Of a DNA stretch of 64,000 nucleotides, positions 55,167-64,000 are shown in pieces; position 1 is the first letter of the stretch, and the number at the start of each line of letters is the position of its first letter. Both the position numbers and the translations under genes were made by a program. Below the pieces are notes generated by a model that made no database searches, was not told the origin of the DNA, and saw only the letters and a program-made list of their open reading frames with translations. This DNA comes from JAWKOK01 sp963765875 (GTDB taxonomy: Bacteria > Chloroflexota > Anaerolineae > Caldilineales > Caldilineaceae), in the NCBI GenBank assembly GCA_963765875.1, contig CAVXYK010000004.1, positions 62,001-126,000 on the forward strand. The letters are read 5' to 3'.

Positions 55167-57826
55167 ATGGCACGATCAACAAGGCGCTTTGCAGAATTGC
55201 TGCAAGAAGGCATTACTGCCATTGCCGTCCGCACATCAAAACCCAAGAGCGTGATCCGCGACGAACTAGGCTATGCCGTCGGCCGCAAGGGCGGCAGTGC
55301 CATTGAGTATTGGGGATATGGCGACGGTCATATCCCCAGACTACAGTCGGAAGTGGAAGCATTGGCGCGGGCGCTGGTTGATGAGGGTGGGCTGGACCAA
55401 ACCTGGTTGAGCGCTTTCTTGGAGAGCGCCGGCTATGCCGACAGCGCGGCGATTGTGACAGAGCTATTCCCTGTTGCTTCGGACCCATTGCGAAACAATC
55501 TGCCCTTGCCGCCGACACCTTTTGTGGGCCGTGACGCCGAGTTGGCCGACCTGGCCCGCATGATTGCCGATCCCGGCTGCCGGCTTATCACGTTGATCGG
55601 GCCCGGCGGCAGCGGCAAGACCCGCCTGGCCACAGAAGCGGCCAGGAAGGCGATTTCAGCCTTCGCCGATGGCGTTGTCTTCGTCGGGCTGGCCCCACTT
55701 TCGTCTGCCAGAGGGGGTCGCGCCGGCGGTGGCAGCAGCGCTCCACCTCACACTCGACGGCAACCTCACACCGCAAGCCCAGGTGCTGCGCTATGTACGC
55801 CAACAGGCACTGCTGCTTGTCTTGGACAATTTCGAACACCTGTTGACTTCAGCAAACCGACCAGAGCCGGAACAAGATGACGATCCCGCCATTGCCCTGG
55901 TGACAGGCATCTTGGATCAGGCCCCGGATGCGAAGATGCTGGTGACCTCGCGCGAGCGGCTGAACATAAGAGGAGAGTGGGTCTACGACGTGGACGGGCT
56001 GGAGACGCCCACAGAAGAAGCGGCCGCGTCTATGGAGCACAGCGTAGACGCGTACAGTGCGCCCACACTCTTTGTGCAGACTGCACGCCGCGTGCAGGCC
56101 GGCTTTGCACCCACTGTTGCGGATCTCGAGGCAATCTTGCGCATCTGCCGTGTCGTGGGTGGGATGCCGCTGGCCATCGAACTGGCCGCGGCCTGGGTGC
56201 GCGTGCTCTCCTGCAACGAGATTGCCGAGGAGATCGAGGAGAGTCTGGGGCTACTCGCCACCACGCAGCGTGACCTATCTCCGCGGCACCGCTCGATGCA
56301 GGCAGTGTTCGACCATTCTTGGGAGCTGCTCAGCGTCGAAGAGCAGAGCGTCTTTGCCGGGTGCTCGATCTTTCGCGGCGGCTTCACGCGCGAGGCCGCG
56401 GTTGAAGTGGCCGGTGCGTCCCTGCCGATTCTGGCGGCACTTGGTGGACAAGTCCTTGTTGCGCCGGAATCGCCAGCAGCGCTATGAGATCCACGAACTC
56501 GCCCGTCAATATGCTGCCGATCGACTGGTCGAAGCGCAAGGGGTGGCGCAGGCACGTCACCGACATCTGCGCTTCTTCAGCCAGTTTGCCGAGGAAGCCG
56601 AACCCCGACTGAGAATCGGACGACACGTTGTACAGTGGCTCGATCGGATCGAGAGCGAGCATGACAACCTGCGTGCGGCCCTCGAGTGGGCATTGAACGA
56701 CGGCGAATTTGCGCTAGGAATGCGTATCGTCGGCGCGCTGTGGCATTTTTGGCTGGAGCGCGGTTACGCGCTTGAGGGACAGGCTCAAGCGGAACGTTAT
56801 CTGGCGCGTCCTGAGGCAACGGCAGACAAATATCTACGGGCAAGGGCACTGCACACGGCCGGCGTTCTGGCCCAATATCAAGTTCGCTTACGCGGCCGCG
56901 CACGCATTTCTGATCGAGAGTATTGACTTGAGCCGTCAACTGGGCGGCAACGGAAAATCGATCCTTCTATGGGCGCTCATTGCCCAGGGCCATACGCATA
57001 ACGGTCTAGAAGAGCCTGATGCCGTAGAGACGATGGCCAGAGAGAGCCTTCATCTCGGCCAAGAACTCCAGGATACATATGCTCAAGGACACGCATTGTG
57101 TTTGCTTGCAGGTGTCGCCCGACAACGAGGGGAGACATCAAGCGCGCAGCAGCACCTTCTCGCAAGTATAGAATGCTTCGAGACCAGTGGAGACAGCGGT
57201 ATGCGCGGGATCGCACTGAGCACGTATGGCATGCTGCTCTACGAGCAAGGTGACTATGTGGCAGCACGTGCACGTGTGACCGACGGCCTGACCATCTTTG
57301 AGGAAGTGGGCGACACCGTCAGGCGGAGCAAAGCGCTCATGCAACTGGGCGTTATTGCCGTGGCACAAGACGACCCCGCTGAGGCGCAGACATTCCTGAC
57401 CAGGGCGCTGAAGCTCATCCGCAAAGCAGGTCAACCCCGTTGGTTGACCGATGTACTCGATGTCATGGGGCGACTGGCACTGCGGCAGGGAGATTATACT
57501 CGTGCGCAAACGATGTTCCAGGAATCACTCGACGTAGGCATTGAGATGAACCACCCAGTATGGATCGCCCGCGCATTGGAAGCGCTGGCTTGCCTGGCTG
57601 CAGCACAGGGACGGATGGAAGAGGCGGCATCAACTATTTGGCGCGGCCGAGACACACAAGGTGGGAATTGAGACGCGCTTGGATCCCGTGTGGCATGCGG
57701 ACCACGAGCACTGGGTCGGCATGACGCGCACGCCAACTGGGTGAAGCAACCTTTTCGGCTGCATGGGCTGAAGGAGCAGCGTTGACGTTAGAGCAGGTGC
57801 GAGACAGTGCGGTTGGGACCATGTGA
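55167..57826 (+). CDS. NB-ARC/TPR transcriptional regulator-like protein, frame-broken
   Basis: The N-terminal ~90 residues (RFAELLQEGITAIAVRTSKP, KSVIRDELGYAVGRKGGSAI) form a helical DNA-binding-like module. An NB-ARC ATPase follows: PTPFVGRDAELADL, Walker A LIGPGGSGKTRLATE (about 143-157), Walker B LLLVLDNFEHLL, MLVTSRERLNIRGEW, GGMPLAIELAAAWVRVL. Next come IFRGGFTREAA, YEIHELARQYAADRL and at least five TPR-like helical repeats. Breaks lie near 55690, 56440, 56885, 57625 and 57735; the joined protein is about 880 aa and ends at 57826. Such proteins are signal-transducing regulators common in Chloroflexota and actinobacteria. The signal and target genes are unknown. Confidence 0.8.
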
Positions 57827-57975
57827 GCTCGCCATTCGAACTAGAATATGTTTCAGCGGTTCGACCATCTCTTCAACTCGGCGTGAATACTTCGACTGCG
57901 CTCAGCACAAGTGCCACGACAGAAATATGATGGCTCTACCTCTGGCACGAACTGTATTCAGATTTCTGTCGGAAT

Positions 57976-58329
57976 TCACCGCAGCCCAATGGCGAGGCTC
58001 AACCCATGGTCGATCCGCGCCATGATGGTTGCCGGCAAGTCGGAAATGTATTCATCGAGCCAGGATTTATCGATCGTGGTGAGTTGGGTGACATTGGCGA
58101 CAGAGTCTTTGGCAAGTCCCGACTCCGCACGCGAAATAGCGACGTTGCCGGGGAAGTCGGCATAGCGCAGATTCGACGTCAACGAGAGAACGATGACGGT
58201 GGCCAATTTGCTCTGATTGAACTGGTCGTCTTGCACAATCAGTACTGGTCGGCGATAGCCCGGCTCGGAATGCCTTGGCTCGCCCAGATCCACCCACCAG
58301 ATTTGGCCACGATGCATTGATGCTACCAT
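57976..58329 (-). CDS. MazF/PemK-family mRNA interferase toxin
   Basis: A 117-aa toxin with HRGQIWWVDLGEPRHSEPGY, RRPVLIVQDDQFNQSKLATV and IVLSLTSNLRYADFPGNVAI, then QLTTIDKSWL: the MazF SH3-like barrel with the catalytic Arg in G.RRP. It cleaves RNA at short sequences when the antitoxin is lost. Its ATG overlaps the antitoxin stop (ATGGTAG), so the two are translationally coupled. A later Met (before HRGQ) could be the true start. Confidence 0.9.
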   Translation of the reverse strand: MVASMHRGQIWWVDLGEPRHSEPGYRRPVLIVQDDQFNQSKLATVIVLSLTSNLRYADFPGNVAISRAESGLAKDSVANVTQLTTIDKSWLDEYISDLPATIMARIDHGLSLAIGLR

Positions 58330-58559
58330 TCGGACGCCAAGAGCCTTCTGCGCGAAAGACTGGCAATATCCGGCGGTAATGCCGTATCAACCTGTGCACA
58401 TGCCTCGTTGATCCGCGTGGTCAAATCGTCTGTGCGGTATGCTTCAACATATTCACGCAAAGCCGTGGCATACAATTCACTGCGTGTTTGGCCGCGTTCT
58501 CTTGCCAATTCATCGGCCAAAGCAAAAAGGTCGTCTGGAAGAGAGATAGCTGTTTTCAT
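58323..58559 (-). CDS. Ribbon-helix-helix antitoxin of the MazF pair
   Basis: A 78-aa protein starting MKTAISLPDDLFALADELAR with RGQTRSELYATALREYVEAY, a classic RHH/CopG DNA-binding fold, then an acidic C-terminal arm that would wrap the toxin. The start at 58559 is favoured; the 23 extra residues upstream would run over the promoter. A tandem 11-bp repeat lies in the promoter and may be its operator. Confidence 0.88.
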   Translation of the reverse strand: MKTAISLPDDLFALADELARERGQTRSELYATALREYVEAYRTDDLTTRINEACAQVDTALPPDIASLSRRRLLASEW

Positions 58560-58565
58560 GCCAAT

Positions 58566-58594
58566 AGTATAACCCCAGTATAACCCCACGTCAA
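58566..58594 (-). promoter_or_regulatory. Promoter and tandem operator of the MazEF-type operon, leaderless
   Basis: On the minus strand TTGACG (58594-58589), 17 bp, TATACT (58571-58566). The -10 ends 6 nt before the ATG, so the mRNA would begin at or next to the start codon; no ribosome-binding site is present. The 11-mer GGGGTTATACT occurs twice in tandem (58587-58577, 58576-58566), the second covering the -10. Confidence 0.6.
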
Positions 58595-58734
58595 GCCCAT
58601 TTGGCATCCAAGCCACAGCCCTGTCCATGCTTGTCTACTGGTGGCCGTTTCAACCTTGGACTAGCATTGCTCAGGGTCGTCTGCGCCCAATGGAGTGATG
58701 AGGCGACGCCGATAGGAACACTTAGTTCCCGGAC

Positions 58735-58815
58735 GCCACTGGCCAACATCGGCCATGTCCATGACGTGCGCCATCAGACCTTTCTGCCGACAACAGACGA
58801 CCATCGCCGGCGATA
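58735..58815 (-). pseudogene. Degraded methyltransferase fragment
   Basis: On the minus strand the segment reads MVVCCRQKGLMAHVMDMAD, close to MVAHCRRKGLDAQVMDMAE in the intact methyltransferase just upstream on this strand (58832-59458). Only this SAM-domain portion is left, with no start or continuation. Probably the remnant of a tandem duplication. Confidence 0.55.
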
Positions 58816-58831
58816 GTTCCAGGCAATTGAC

Positions 58832-59458
58832 CTAGTTTCTCAGGAGCATCGACTGATACTCGTACTGCTTGCCACGACGAGATACCGGGATACTCTTAAA
58901 CGTGACGATCTCGAAAACGGTGGACACTACATCCTGCAACGGCTTGTCCGCATAGAACGAGAAGAAACGCTGAGGCCGATAACTGTCGTCGGCCAAGATC
59001 CCCTCGAACTCCCAGCCGCCCCAGACGCCCATGTAAAAGAGACCATCAGGCGCCAGGACACGCCGAATCCCTTGCAGCACGGACGGCAGTTCGCTCTTGG
59101 GTTGGTGCAAGAGACTGTTCATGGCATAGACGGCGTCGAAAGAACCTGAATCGAAAGTCAGTTCAGCCATATCCATTACCTGCGCGTCCAACCCTTTCCG
59201 GCGGCAATGCGCGACCATCTCCGGTGAGAGATCGGTACACGTGACGTTGATGCCTTGCTCGTGAAAGAAAAGCCCATCACGCCCGGGGCCGGATCCGAGT
59301 TCCAACAAGGAGCGCCGGTTTTCGACCTGCAACCGGGAAAGAAAGGTTTTTCGTTCCTGTGCCTTCCACGGCGCTATCTCAAGGCGATCACGGTAGTCGG
59401 CCTTCCGGTCATAGGAAGTCCGCAAGTTCTGACGGTTCGCAAGATCGTCTGGTTTCAT
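58832..59458 (-). CDS. Class I SAM-dependent methyltransferase
   Basis: A 208-aa protein. SAM motif I SLLELGSGPGRDGLFFHEQG, acidic motif TCTDLSPEMVAHCRRKGLDA, MAELTFDSGSFDAVYAMNSL and LHQPKSELPSVLQGIRRVLA fit the methyltransferase_25/11 group. The ATG at 59458 has GGAGAG upstream and removes nine residues from the longest frame. Unrelated in sequence to the broken methyltransferase at 54 kb beyond the fold. The substrate is unknown. Confidence 0.87.
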   Translation of the reverse strand: MKPDDLANRQNLRTSYDRKADYRDRLEIAPWKAQERKTFLSRLQVENRRSLLELGSGPGRDGLFFHEQGINVTCTDLSPEMVAHCRRKGLDAQVMDMAELTFDSGSFDAVYAMNSLLHQPKSELPSVLQGIRRVLAPDGLFYMGVWGGWEFEGILADDSYRPQRFFSFYADKPLQDVVSTVFEIVTFKSIPVSRRGKQYEYQSMLLRN

Positions 59459-59648
59459 GTTTCTCTCCGTGTGTGGCAGGCGCATTTATCGATTTGGGTG
59501 TGTTGGCAACTTCCAGATCATATCGCTCTATCGACAGATGGTATCGGCAAACCACATCGGATGTCAACCGAGGTGACGCTTTTGGCGCAAGTATCCTATA
59601 ATCATGTCCACCTGAAATATCCAATCATCGAACTGTGAAAGGGCAATC

Positions 59649-60855
59649 ATGGAACTGACCAACCGTTTCCGGCATGAGGCCGACGAACTCTACGATCAAC
59701 TCGTCGCCTGGCGGCGTGATTTTCACCAACACCCGGAGCTCGGCTTTGAGGAAGTACGTACGGCCGGCATCGTTGCCGATCACCTGCGCGACCTGGGCCT
59801 GGAAGTGTCGACCGGCATCGGCAAGACCGGCGTGGTCGCCATGGTCGAGCCGGACGACGTGGCCGACGACGCGCCCGTCGTCTTGCTGCGCTTTGACATG
59901 GATGCGTTGCCGATTTTCGAGCTAAACGACGTGCCCTATCGCTCGCAGAATGACGGCGTCATGCACGCCTGCGGCCACGACGGCCACACGGCCATGGGCA
60001 TGGGCGCGGCTCAACTGCTGACCAAACATCGCAATGAACTGCCGGGCCGGGTCAAGCTGGTCTTTCAGCCGGCAGAAGAGGGGATCGGCGGAGCGAACGC
60101 CATGATCGAGGATGGTGTGCTCGAAAACCCGGCCCCGTCGGCATCATTTGGCCTGCATCTGTGGAGTCGTCTGCCGCTCAATCAGGTCATCGTGCAGGCC
60201 GGCCCGCTCTGGGCCAGCGCAGGCAAGTTTGCGCTGACGGTGCATGGCGTGGGCGGCCACGGAGCCGCGCCGCATGAGACTGTTGATGCTACCTTGATTG
60301 CGGCTCAGGTCCTGGTCAGTTGGCAGAGCATTGTCTCCCGCAATGCCAATCCCTCTGATGCGGCTGTCATTTCGGTGGGCAAGTTTCACAGCGGCAATGC
60401 CTCGAATATCATCTCCGACCGTGCGGAGTTGGAGGGCACCTATCGTTGCTACACGGAGGAGATGCGTGCGCTGCTGCTGAGGCGCATGGAAGAGATGGCC
60501 AATGGCATCTGCGCCGCCTACGGTGCTACCTGTCGAATTCAAGCATATCGGCTATGTGCCTGCGACCGTCAATGACGAGGCGGGGGCGCAGATCATGCAG
60601 TCGGTGGCTGAGACAGTCGTTGGGCCTGACCAGATCGACCAGATCACGCCGATGATGGTCGGTGAGGACATGTCTGAGTTCCTGGATCGGGTCCCCGGCT
60701 GTTTCGTGCTGGTCGGCGCATCGGACCCGGCCCAGGAGATGCACAGCCCCCACCACAGCCCGACCTTCGATTTCGACGAACGTATGATGCCGACCGGTGT
60801 TGCTCTCTTGGCCGGTGCGGCCGTTGAGTATCTCGAAAGTCAGGCACAAGGTTGA
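59649..60855 (+). CDS. M20-family amidohydrolase (hippurate/N-acyl amino acid hydrolase-like), frame-broken
   Basis: The main piece starts WRRDFHQHPELGFEEVRTAG and has VVLLRFDMDALPIFELNDVP, VMHACGHDGHTAMGMGAAQL and KLVFQPAEEGIGGANAMI, giving the metal ligands Cys, His, Glu, Glu and His. The dimerisation insert (FALTVHGVGGHGAAPHETVD) and GTYRCYTEEMRALLLRR follow. After a break near 60530 the C-terminus has FKHIGYVPATVNDEAGAQIM, TPMMVGEDMSEFLDRVPGCF and AQEMHSPHHSPTFDFDERMM with the last ligand His. The joined length is about 400 aa. It hydrolyses N-acyl amino acids or hippurate-like amides. No ribosome-binding site is obvious. Confidence 0.85.
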
Positions 60856-60875
60856 TCTCATCAGGAGAAAAAGTC

Positions 60876-61082
60876 ATGGCCACCAACAGTGAATTTCAGC
60901 CAGGTCCGATCAAAGAAACGATCAGTTTCCAAGACTTCGAAAAGCTCGATATTCGTGTTGGCGCCATTGAGCTCGTAGAGGACATTCCAGAGTCAGATAG
61001 GTTGGTGCGGTTGACCGTAAACATGGGCGATCACAAGCGCAACATTCTGGTAGGGATGAAACAGGAACGCGCTGATCCCTAA
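60876..61082 (+). CDS. tRNA-binding domain protein (CsaA-like), shortened
   Basis: A 68-aa frame starting MATNSEFQPGPIKETISF with FQDFEKLDIRVGAIELVEDI, LTVNMGDHKRNILVGMKQ, the first half of an EMAP/Myf tRNA-binding OB fold. Family members run to about 110 aa. After the stop, the other frame reads TVALPEWKMNE, similar to the family C-terminus (PEWP-like), so about 30-35 codons seem to be missing between. AGGAG precedes the ATG. Likely a decayed or mis-assembled gene. Confidence 0.65.
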   Translation: MATNSEFQPGPIKETISFQDFEKLDIRVGAIELVEDIPESDRLVRLTVNMGDHKRNILVGMKQERADP

Positions 61083-61139
61083 GAAGAAAACCGTCGCCCT
61101 TCCCGAATGGAAGATGAATGAATCAACGAAGGAGCCATC

Positions 61140-61472
61140 ATGTCCGAAACGTATTTCATCCGTGCACTCGATCACGCCGGTACACGCGAGGAGAAAGCAT
61201 ATAAGCACACGTTTTTCCAGAGCGAACGTCTATTGACCGGACTCAACTGTCTTCAGCCGGGCCAACAACAGAAGATCCATGACCACCCGGAGCAGGACAA
61301 ATTCTACTTCGTGCTCTCTGGTTCCGGCCTCTTCACTGTCGGCGATCAGTCCCAGACCTGTGGCGAAGGCGAGCTGATCCTGGCCCCGGCAGGCGTGCCA
61401 CATGGCGTCGTCAACCAGGGGGACGATCTATTGACCTTCATCACTGTCATCGCGCCCTTTCCCGTGGTGTAG
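61140..61472 (+). CDS. Cupin-domain protein
   Basis: A 110-aa single-domain cupin: QKIHDHPEQDKFYFVLSGSG (motif 1 with His-His-Glu type ligands), LFTVGDQSQTCGEGELILAP and AGVPHGVVNQGDDLLTFITV (motif 2 with His). Small cupins bind a metal and serve as dioxygenases, isomerases or sensors; the role here is unknown. GAAGGAG precedes the start. It may belong with the amidohydrolase and tRNA-binding frame in one unit. Confidence 0.85.
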   Translation: MSETYFIRALDHAGTREEKAYKHTFFQSERLLTGLNCLQPGQQQKIHDHPEQDKFYFVLSGSGLFTVGDQSQTCGEGELILAPAGVPHGVVNQGDDLLTFITVIAPFPVV

Positions 61473-61638
61473 GCAACAGTAGAGGCGCACGATTTTGCGT
61501 CGCTACAGTTGCCTCTTCTGATGATTTCCAAGCACCCAGGATATTGACACGAATTGCCCCAAGTGCTTTAATTGGAAAACATAATTTGATTAATCGGATT
61601 ATTTGCATAATTGCAGAAACCAGCGTGGGTTCCGGGTA

Positions 61639-62391
61639 ATGATCACCACCAAAATCGAGTCAGACTTGCTTCGTTATCTACTCGAACAGAAATACGAACC
61701 GGGCGACCGTCTTCCCTCGCTCAACGAGCTGAGTAAAGAGACCGGGATCGGCGTTGGCAAGCTGCGTGAGCAGTTGGAAGTTGTGCGCACGCTCGGCCTG
61801 ATCGATGCCCGTCCCCGACGCGGTATCGTACGCACCGAGTATGATTTTCTCCCCCCTGTCCGCCTTAGCTTGCTAGCCGCATTGGCTATCGACCGCAATC
61901 ACTTTGAAGCCTTCAGCGGTCTGCGCATTCATCTGGAAATGGCCTACTGGGACGAGGCTGTCGCCCTGCTGACCGACGAAGATATGAGCCATCTCAAGTC
62001 GCTGGTCGAGCAAGGGATCTGCAAACTCAGCCAACCGCGCATCCAAATCCCTTTCCAAGAACACCGTGACCTACATCTCACGATCTATCGACGCCTCAAC
62101 AACCCGTTCGTCATCGGGCTGCTGGAGGCTTATTGGGATGCCTACGAAGCGGTCGAACTGAGCACCTATGCAGACTACCAATATTTGACCGACGTCTGGG
62201 CATATCACCAGCGCATCGTTGACGCGCTCTGCGCAGGAGAGACTCAACTCGGCAAACAGTTGCTTGTGGAGCACATGCAGCTGCTCGACAGCCGTGGTAT
62301 GAATCTGGACGGATTGACGGCCAACGGGGCTATTCAAGCGTTTGCAGACAATCAGCGACCTGTCGCTGAAAACGCTGCAAATGAACATTGA
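61639..62391 (+). CDS. GntR-family transcriptional regulator (FadR/FCD type)
   Basis: A 250-aa protein. The winged helix has LLEQKYEPGDRLPSLNELSK and GVGKLREQLEVVRTLGLIDA, RPRRGIVRTEY (about residues 8-70). The C-terminal helical effector domain has AFSGLRIHLEMAYWDEAVAL, EQGICKLSQPRI, EHRDLHLTIYRRLNNPFVIG and YHQRIVDALCAGETQLGKQL, as in FCD regulators responding to small organic acids. It lies 120 nt upstream of a 2-oxoacid oxidoreductase gene and probably controls it. Upstream DNA is AT-rich with ATAAT/ATTAT inverted words (61585-61607). Confidence 0.88.
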   Translation: MITTKIESDLLRYLLEQKYEPGDRLPSLNELSKETGIGVGKLREQLEVVRTLGLIDARPRRGIVRTEYDFLPPVRLSLLAALAIDRNHFEAFSGLRIHLEMAYWDEAVALLTDEDMSHLKSLVEQGICKLSQPRIQIPFQEHRDLHLTIYRRLNNPFVIGLLEAYWDAYEAVELSTYADYQYLTDVWAYHQRIVDALCAGETQLGKQLLVEHMQLLDSRGMNLDGLTANGAIQAFADNQRPVAENAANEH

Positions 62392-62513
62392 GGGGTACTC
62401 TACAGCCAATCAACCGATAGATCGTGGATAATCTCGATATCCTGTTGTTTTCAATGTCTTGATGGGCATTGTTGAAGCGTAAATAATTGTTCGACCAATT
62501 TCTGGAGGAGATG

Positions 62514-64000
62514 ATGGGCCTAGCTACCAAGGAAGCGCCAAAGGACGCCGCGCAGCCCAAGCGCGTTGTCAATGATTTCAACATCAATGTGGCAACGGTC
62601 AACGGTTCAGGAAGCCAAACAAGTAATCTGGTTCTGATCCGTTCACTGTTCAAAATGGGCATTCCGGTTACCGGCAAGAATATGTTCCCAAGCAACATTC
62701 AGGGGCTTCAGACCTGGTACCATGTTCGGCTGAGCAAGGAGGGGTACCTGGCCCGCCGCGACGGCATTGAGGTTATGGTCTGCATGAATCCGGCGACCTT
62801 TGCCGAAGATATGGACTCTGCGCTGCCCGGCGGCATCGTCCTTTACGACGATGCCTTGCCGATTGCCAACCACCGCAAGGATGTCACCTTCTACCCCATC
62901 CCAGTCAAGCAATTGGTTAAGGATGCCGAACTACCCTTTGCGTTGCGCGACTACGTGGCCAACTTCGCCTACGTCGGCGCCCTGGCCTATCTGCTGGAGA
63001 TCGAGCTGGATGAAATCCACGCCGCACTCGATTGGAACTTTGGCGGCAAGCAGAAGCCCATCGACATGAACTACAACATGGCGATTGCCGCTTACGAGTG
63101 GGCCAAAGCAAATTTGACCAACGATCAGCCCTACCGTGCCGAGCGCATGAGCGGCTTTACCGAGGGCAAGGTCATGGTCGACGGCAATACGGGAGCCGCG
63201 TTGGGGGCCATCTTCAACGGTGTTGAGGTTGTGCCCTGGTACCCGATCACGCCCTCATCCAGCGTTGCCGAAAAGATCGGTGAATATGCGCCCAAGCTAC
63301 GCAAAGATCCGGAATCCGGCAAGGCGACCTACGCCATCATCCAGGCTGAGGACGAGTTAGCAGCCATCGGGATGGTCGTCGGCGCAGGGTGGACAGGCGC
63401 ACGCGCCATGACGGCCACCAGCGGCCCCGGCATCAGCCTGATGGCAGAAATCGTTGGTCTCGCCTTCTACGCCGAAGTGCCGGCCGTGATCTGGGACATC
63501 CAACGCGTCGGGCCAAGTACAGGTCTGCCCACCCGCACCGGCCAAGGCGACATCCTGACCACCTACTATTTGAGCCACGGCGACACCCGACACGTCCTGC
63601 TATTCCCATCCACGCCAAAGGAATGTTTCGAATTCGCAGGCACAGCCTTCGACCTGGCCGAACGATTGCAGACGCCGGTCTTCGTGCTCAGCGACCTTGA
63701 CCTGGGCATGAACACCTGGATCAGCGATCCCTTCGACTATCCCGACAAACCGATGGATCGAGGCAAGATCGCTTCAGCAGAGATGATCAAAGAGCTCGGC
63801 TCCAAGTGGGGACGCTACATGGACATCGACGGCGACGGCATCCCCTATCGCTCACTGCCGGGCAACGAGAATGTGATGGCCGGCTATCTGACCCGGGGCA
63901 CCGGTCACGATGAATATGGAACCTACACCGAGCGACCCGACGTGTGGGAACGCAACATGGCACGCATCGCACTCAAGTTTGAAACGGCGCGAACCCTGAC
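62514..64000 (+). CDS. korA: 2-oxoacid:ferredoxin oxidoreductase alpha subunit (gamma-alpha fusion), partial
   Basis: The first 495 codons are present and open to the window edge. An N-terminal gamma-type domain (INVATVNGSGSQTSNLVLIR, SLFKMGIPVTGKNMFPSN) is fused to the ThDP-site alpha domain with AALGAIFNGVEVVPWYPITP, SSSVAEKIGEYAP, EDELAAIGMVVGAGWTGARA, MTATSGPGISLMAEIVGLAF and VQRVGPSTGLPTRTGQGD-like text (IQRVGPSTG). This fits 2-oxoglutarate or pyruvate:ferredoxin oxidoreductases. The start is the second of two ATGs after GGAGGAG. The beta subunit is expected beyond the edge. No frame breaks occur. Confidence 0.9.
   Translation, partial: MGLATKEAPKDAAQPKRVVNDFNINVATVNGSGSQTSNLVLIRSLFKMGIPVTGKNMFPSNIQGLQTWYHVRLSKEGYLARRDGIEVMVCMNPATFAEDMDSALPGGIVLYDDALPIANHRKDVTFYPIPVKQLVKDAELPFALRDYVANFAYVGALAYLLEIELDEIHAALDWNFGGKQKPIDMNYNMAIAAYEWAKANLTNDQPYRAERMSGFTEGKVMVDGNTGAALGAIFNGVEVVPWYPITPSSSVAEKIGEYAPKLRKDPESGKATYAIIQAEDELAAIGMVVGAGWTGARAMTATSGPGISLMAEIVGLAFYAEVPAVIWDIQRVGPSTGLPTRTGQGDILTTYYLSHGDTRHVLLFPSTPKECFEFAGTAFDLAERLQTPVFVLSDLDLGMNTWISDPFDYPDKPMDRGKIASAEMIKELGSKWGRYMDIDGDGIPYRSLPGNENVMAGYLTRGTGHDEYGTYTERPDVWERNMARIALKFETARTL

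Overview
This looks like a chromosomal window from a Chloroflexota bacterium (Anaerolineae/Caldilineae-like; class assignment is inference). Supporting traits are lipoproteins with a Pro/Thr-rich linker after the lipobox, a BTAD/SARP regulator and a separate NB-ARC/TPR regulator, a beta-propeller protein ending in a YLP-type tail, and many hairpin-forming dispersed repeats between genes. There are no rRNA genes, CRISPR arrays, integrases or transposases.

Layout. 1-7.1 kb: edge lipoprotein, a hisC paralogue, MFS transporter, rsmI-patatin pair and hisB. 7.3-12.2 kb: small HTH protein, uspA, a secreted three-domain protein, a SARP regulator and an unknown gene; three 11-bp-period direct repeats lie upstream of uspA, the secreted protein and the SARP gene. 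12.4-16.9 kb: hisD-hisC, an RCK potassium regulator and a DUF2461-Nudix pair. 17.1-20.8 kb: rluB-cmk-pdhA-pdhB operon. 21.4-24.9 kb: broken alcohol dehydrogenase and secDF. 25.4-29.3 kb: MoxR-DUF58-DUF4129 operon. 30.3-31.7 kb: gdhA between dispersed repeats. 32.2-35.5 kb: secreted propeller protein with twelve near-identical units. 36.4-40.7 kb: flippase-like protein, RIO kinase, a 32-aa small-protein unit and a metallophosphoesterase. 40.7-42.4 kb: an 18-codon small-peptide transcript, six tRNA genes (Leu, Ala, Gly, Phe, Gln, His) and rnpB. 42.6-47 kb: molybdenum cofactor cluster. 47.5-52.3 kb: a TerB-N-like protein, a Ycf46-like AAA+ ATPase and a SNF2 helicase, the best candidate for a little-described system. 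53-58.6 kb: duplicated-domain lipoprotein, methyltransferase, NB-ARC/TPR regulator and a MazEF-type toxin-antitoxin pair. 58.7-64 kb: second methyltransferase, M20 amidohydrolase, shortened tRNA-binding protein, cupin, GntR regulator and the start of a 2-oxoacid:ferredoxin oxidoreductase alpha subunit.

Data quality. About seventeen genes, including essential ones (secD, secF) and gdhA, are split by one-base frame changes, often in short G or C runs, while the protein continues intact in another frame. The simplest reading is base-level indel errors in the assembly rather than mass pseudogenisation. Frame-broken loci are therefore given as single genes spanning all pieces, with approximate break positions.

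The intergenic DNA is unusually rich in structured dispersed repeats. At least five families recur, including a ~330-350 bp nested palindrome (two copies), a ~110 bp hairpin cluster (three copies) and a short hairpin that is present in one copy of a repeated context and absent from the other.
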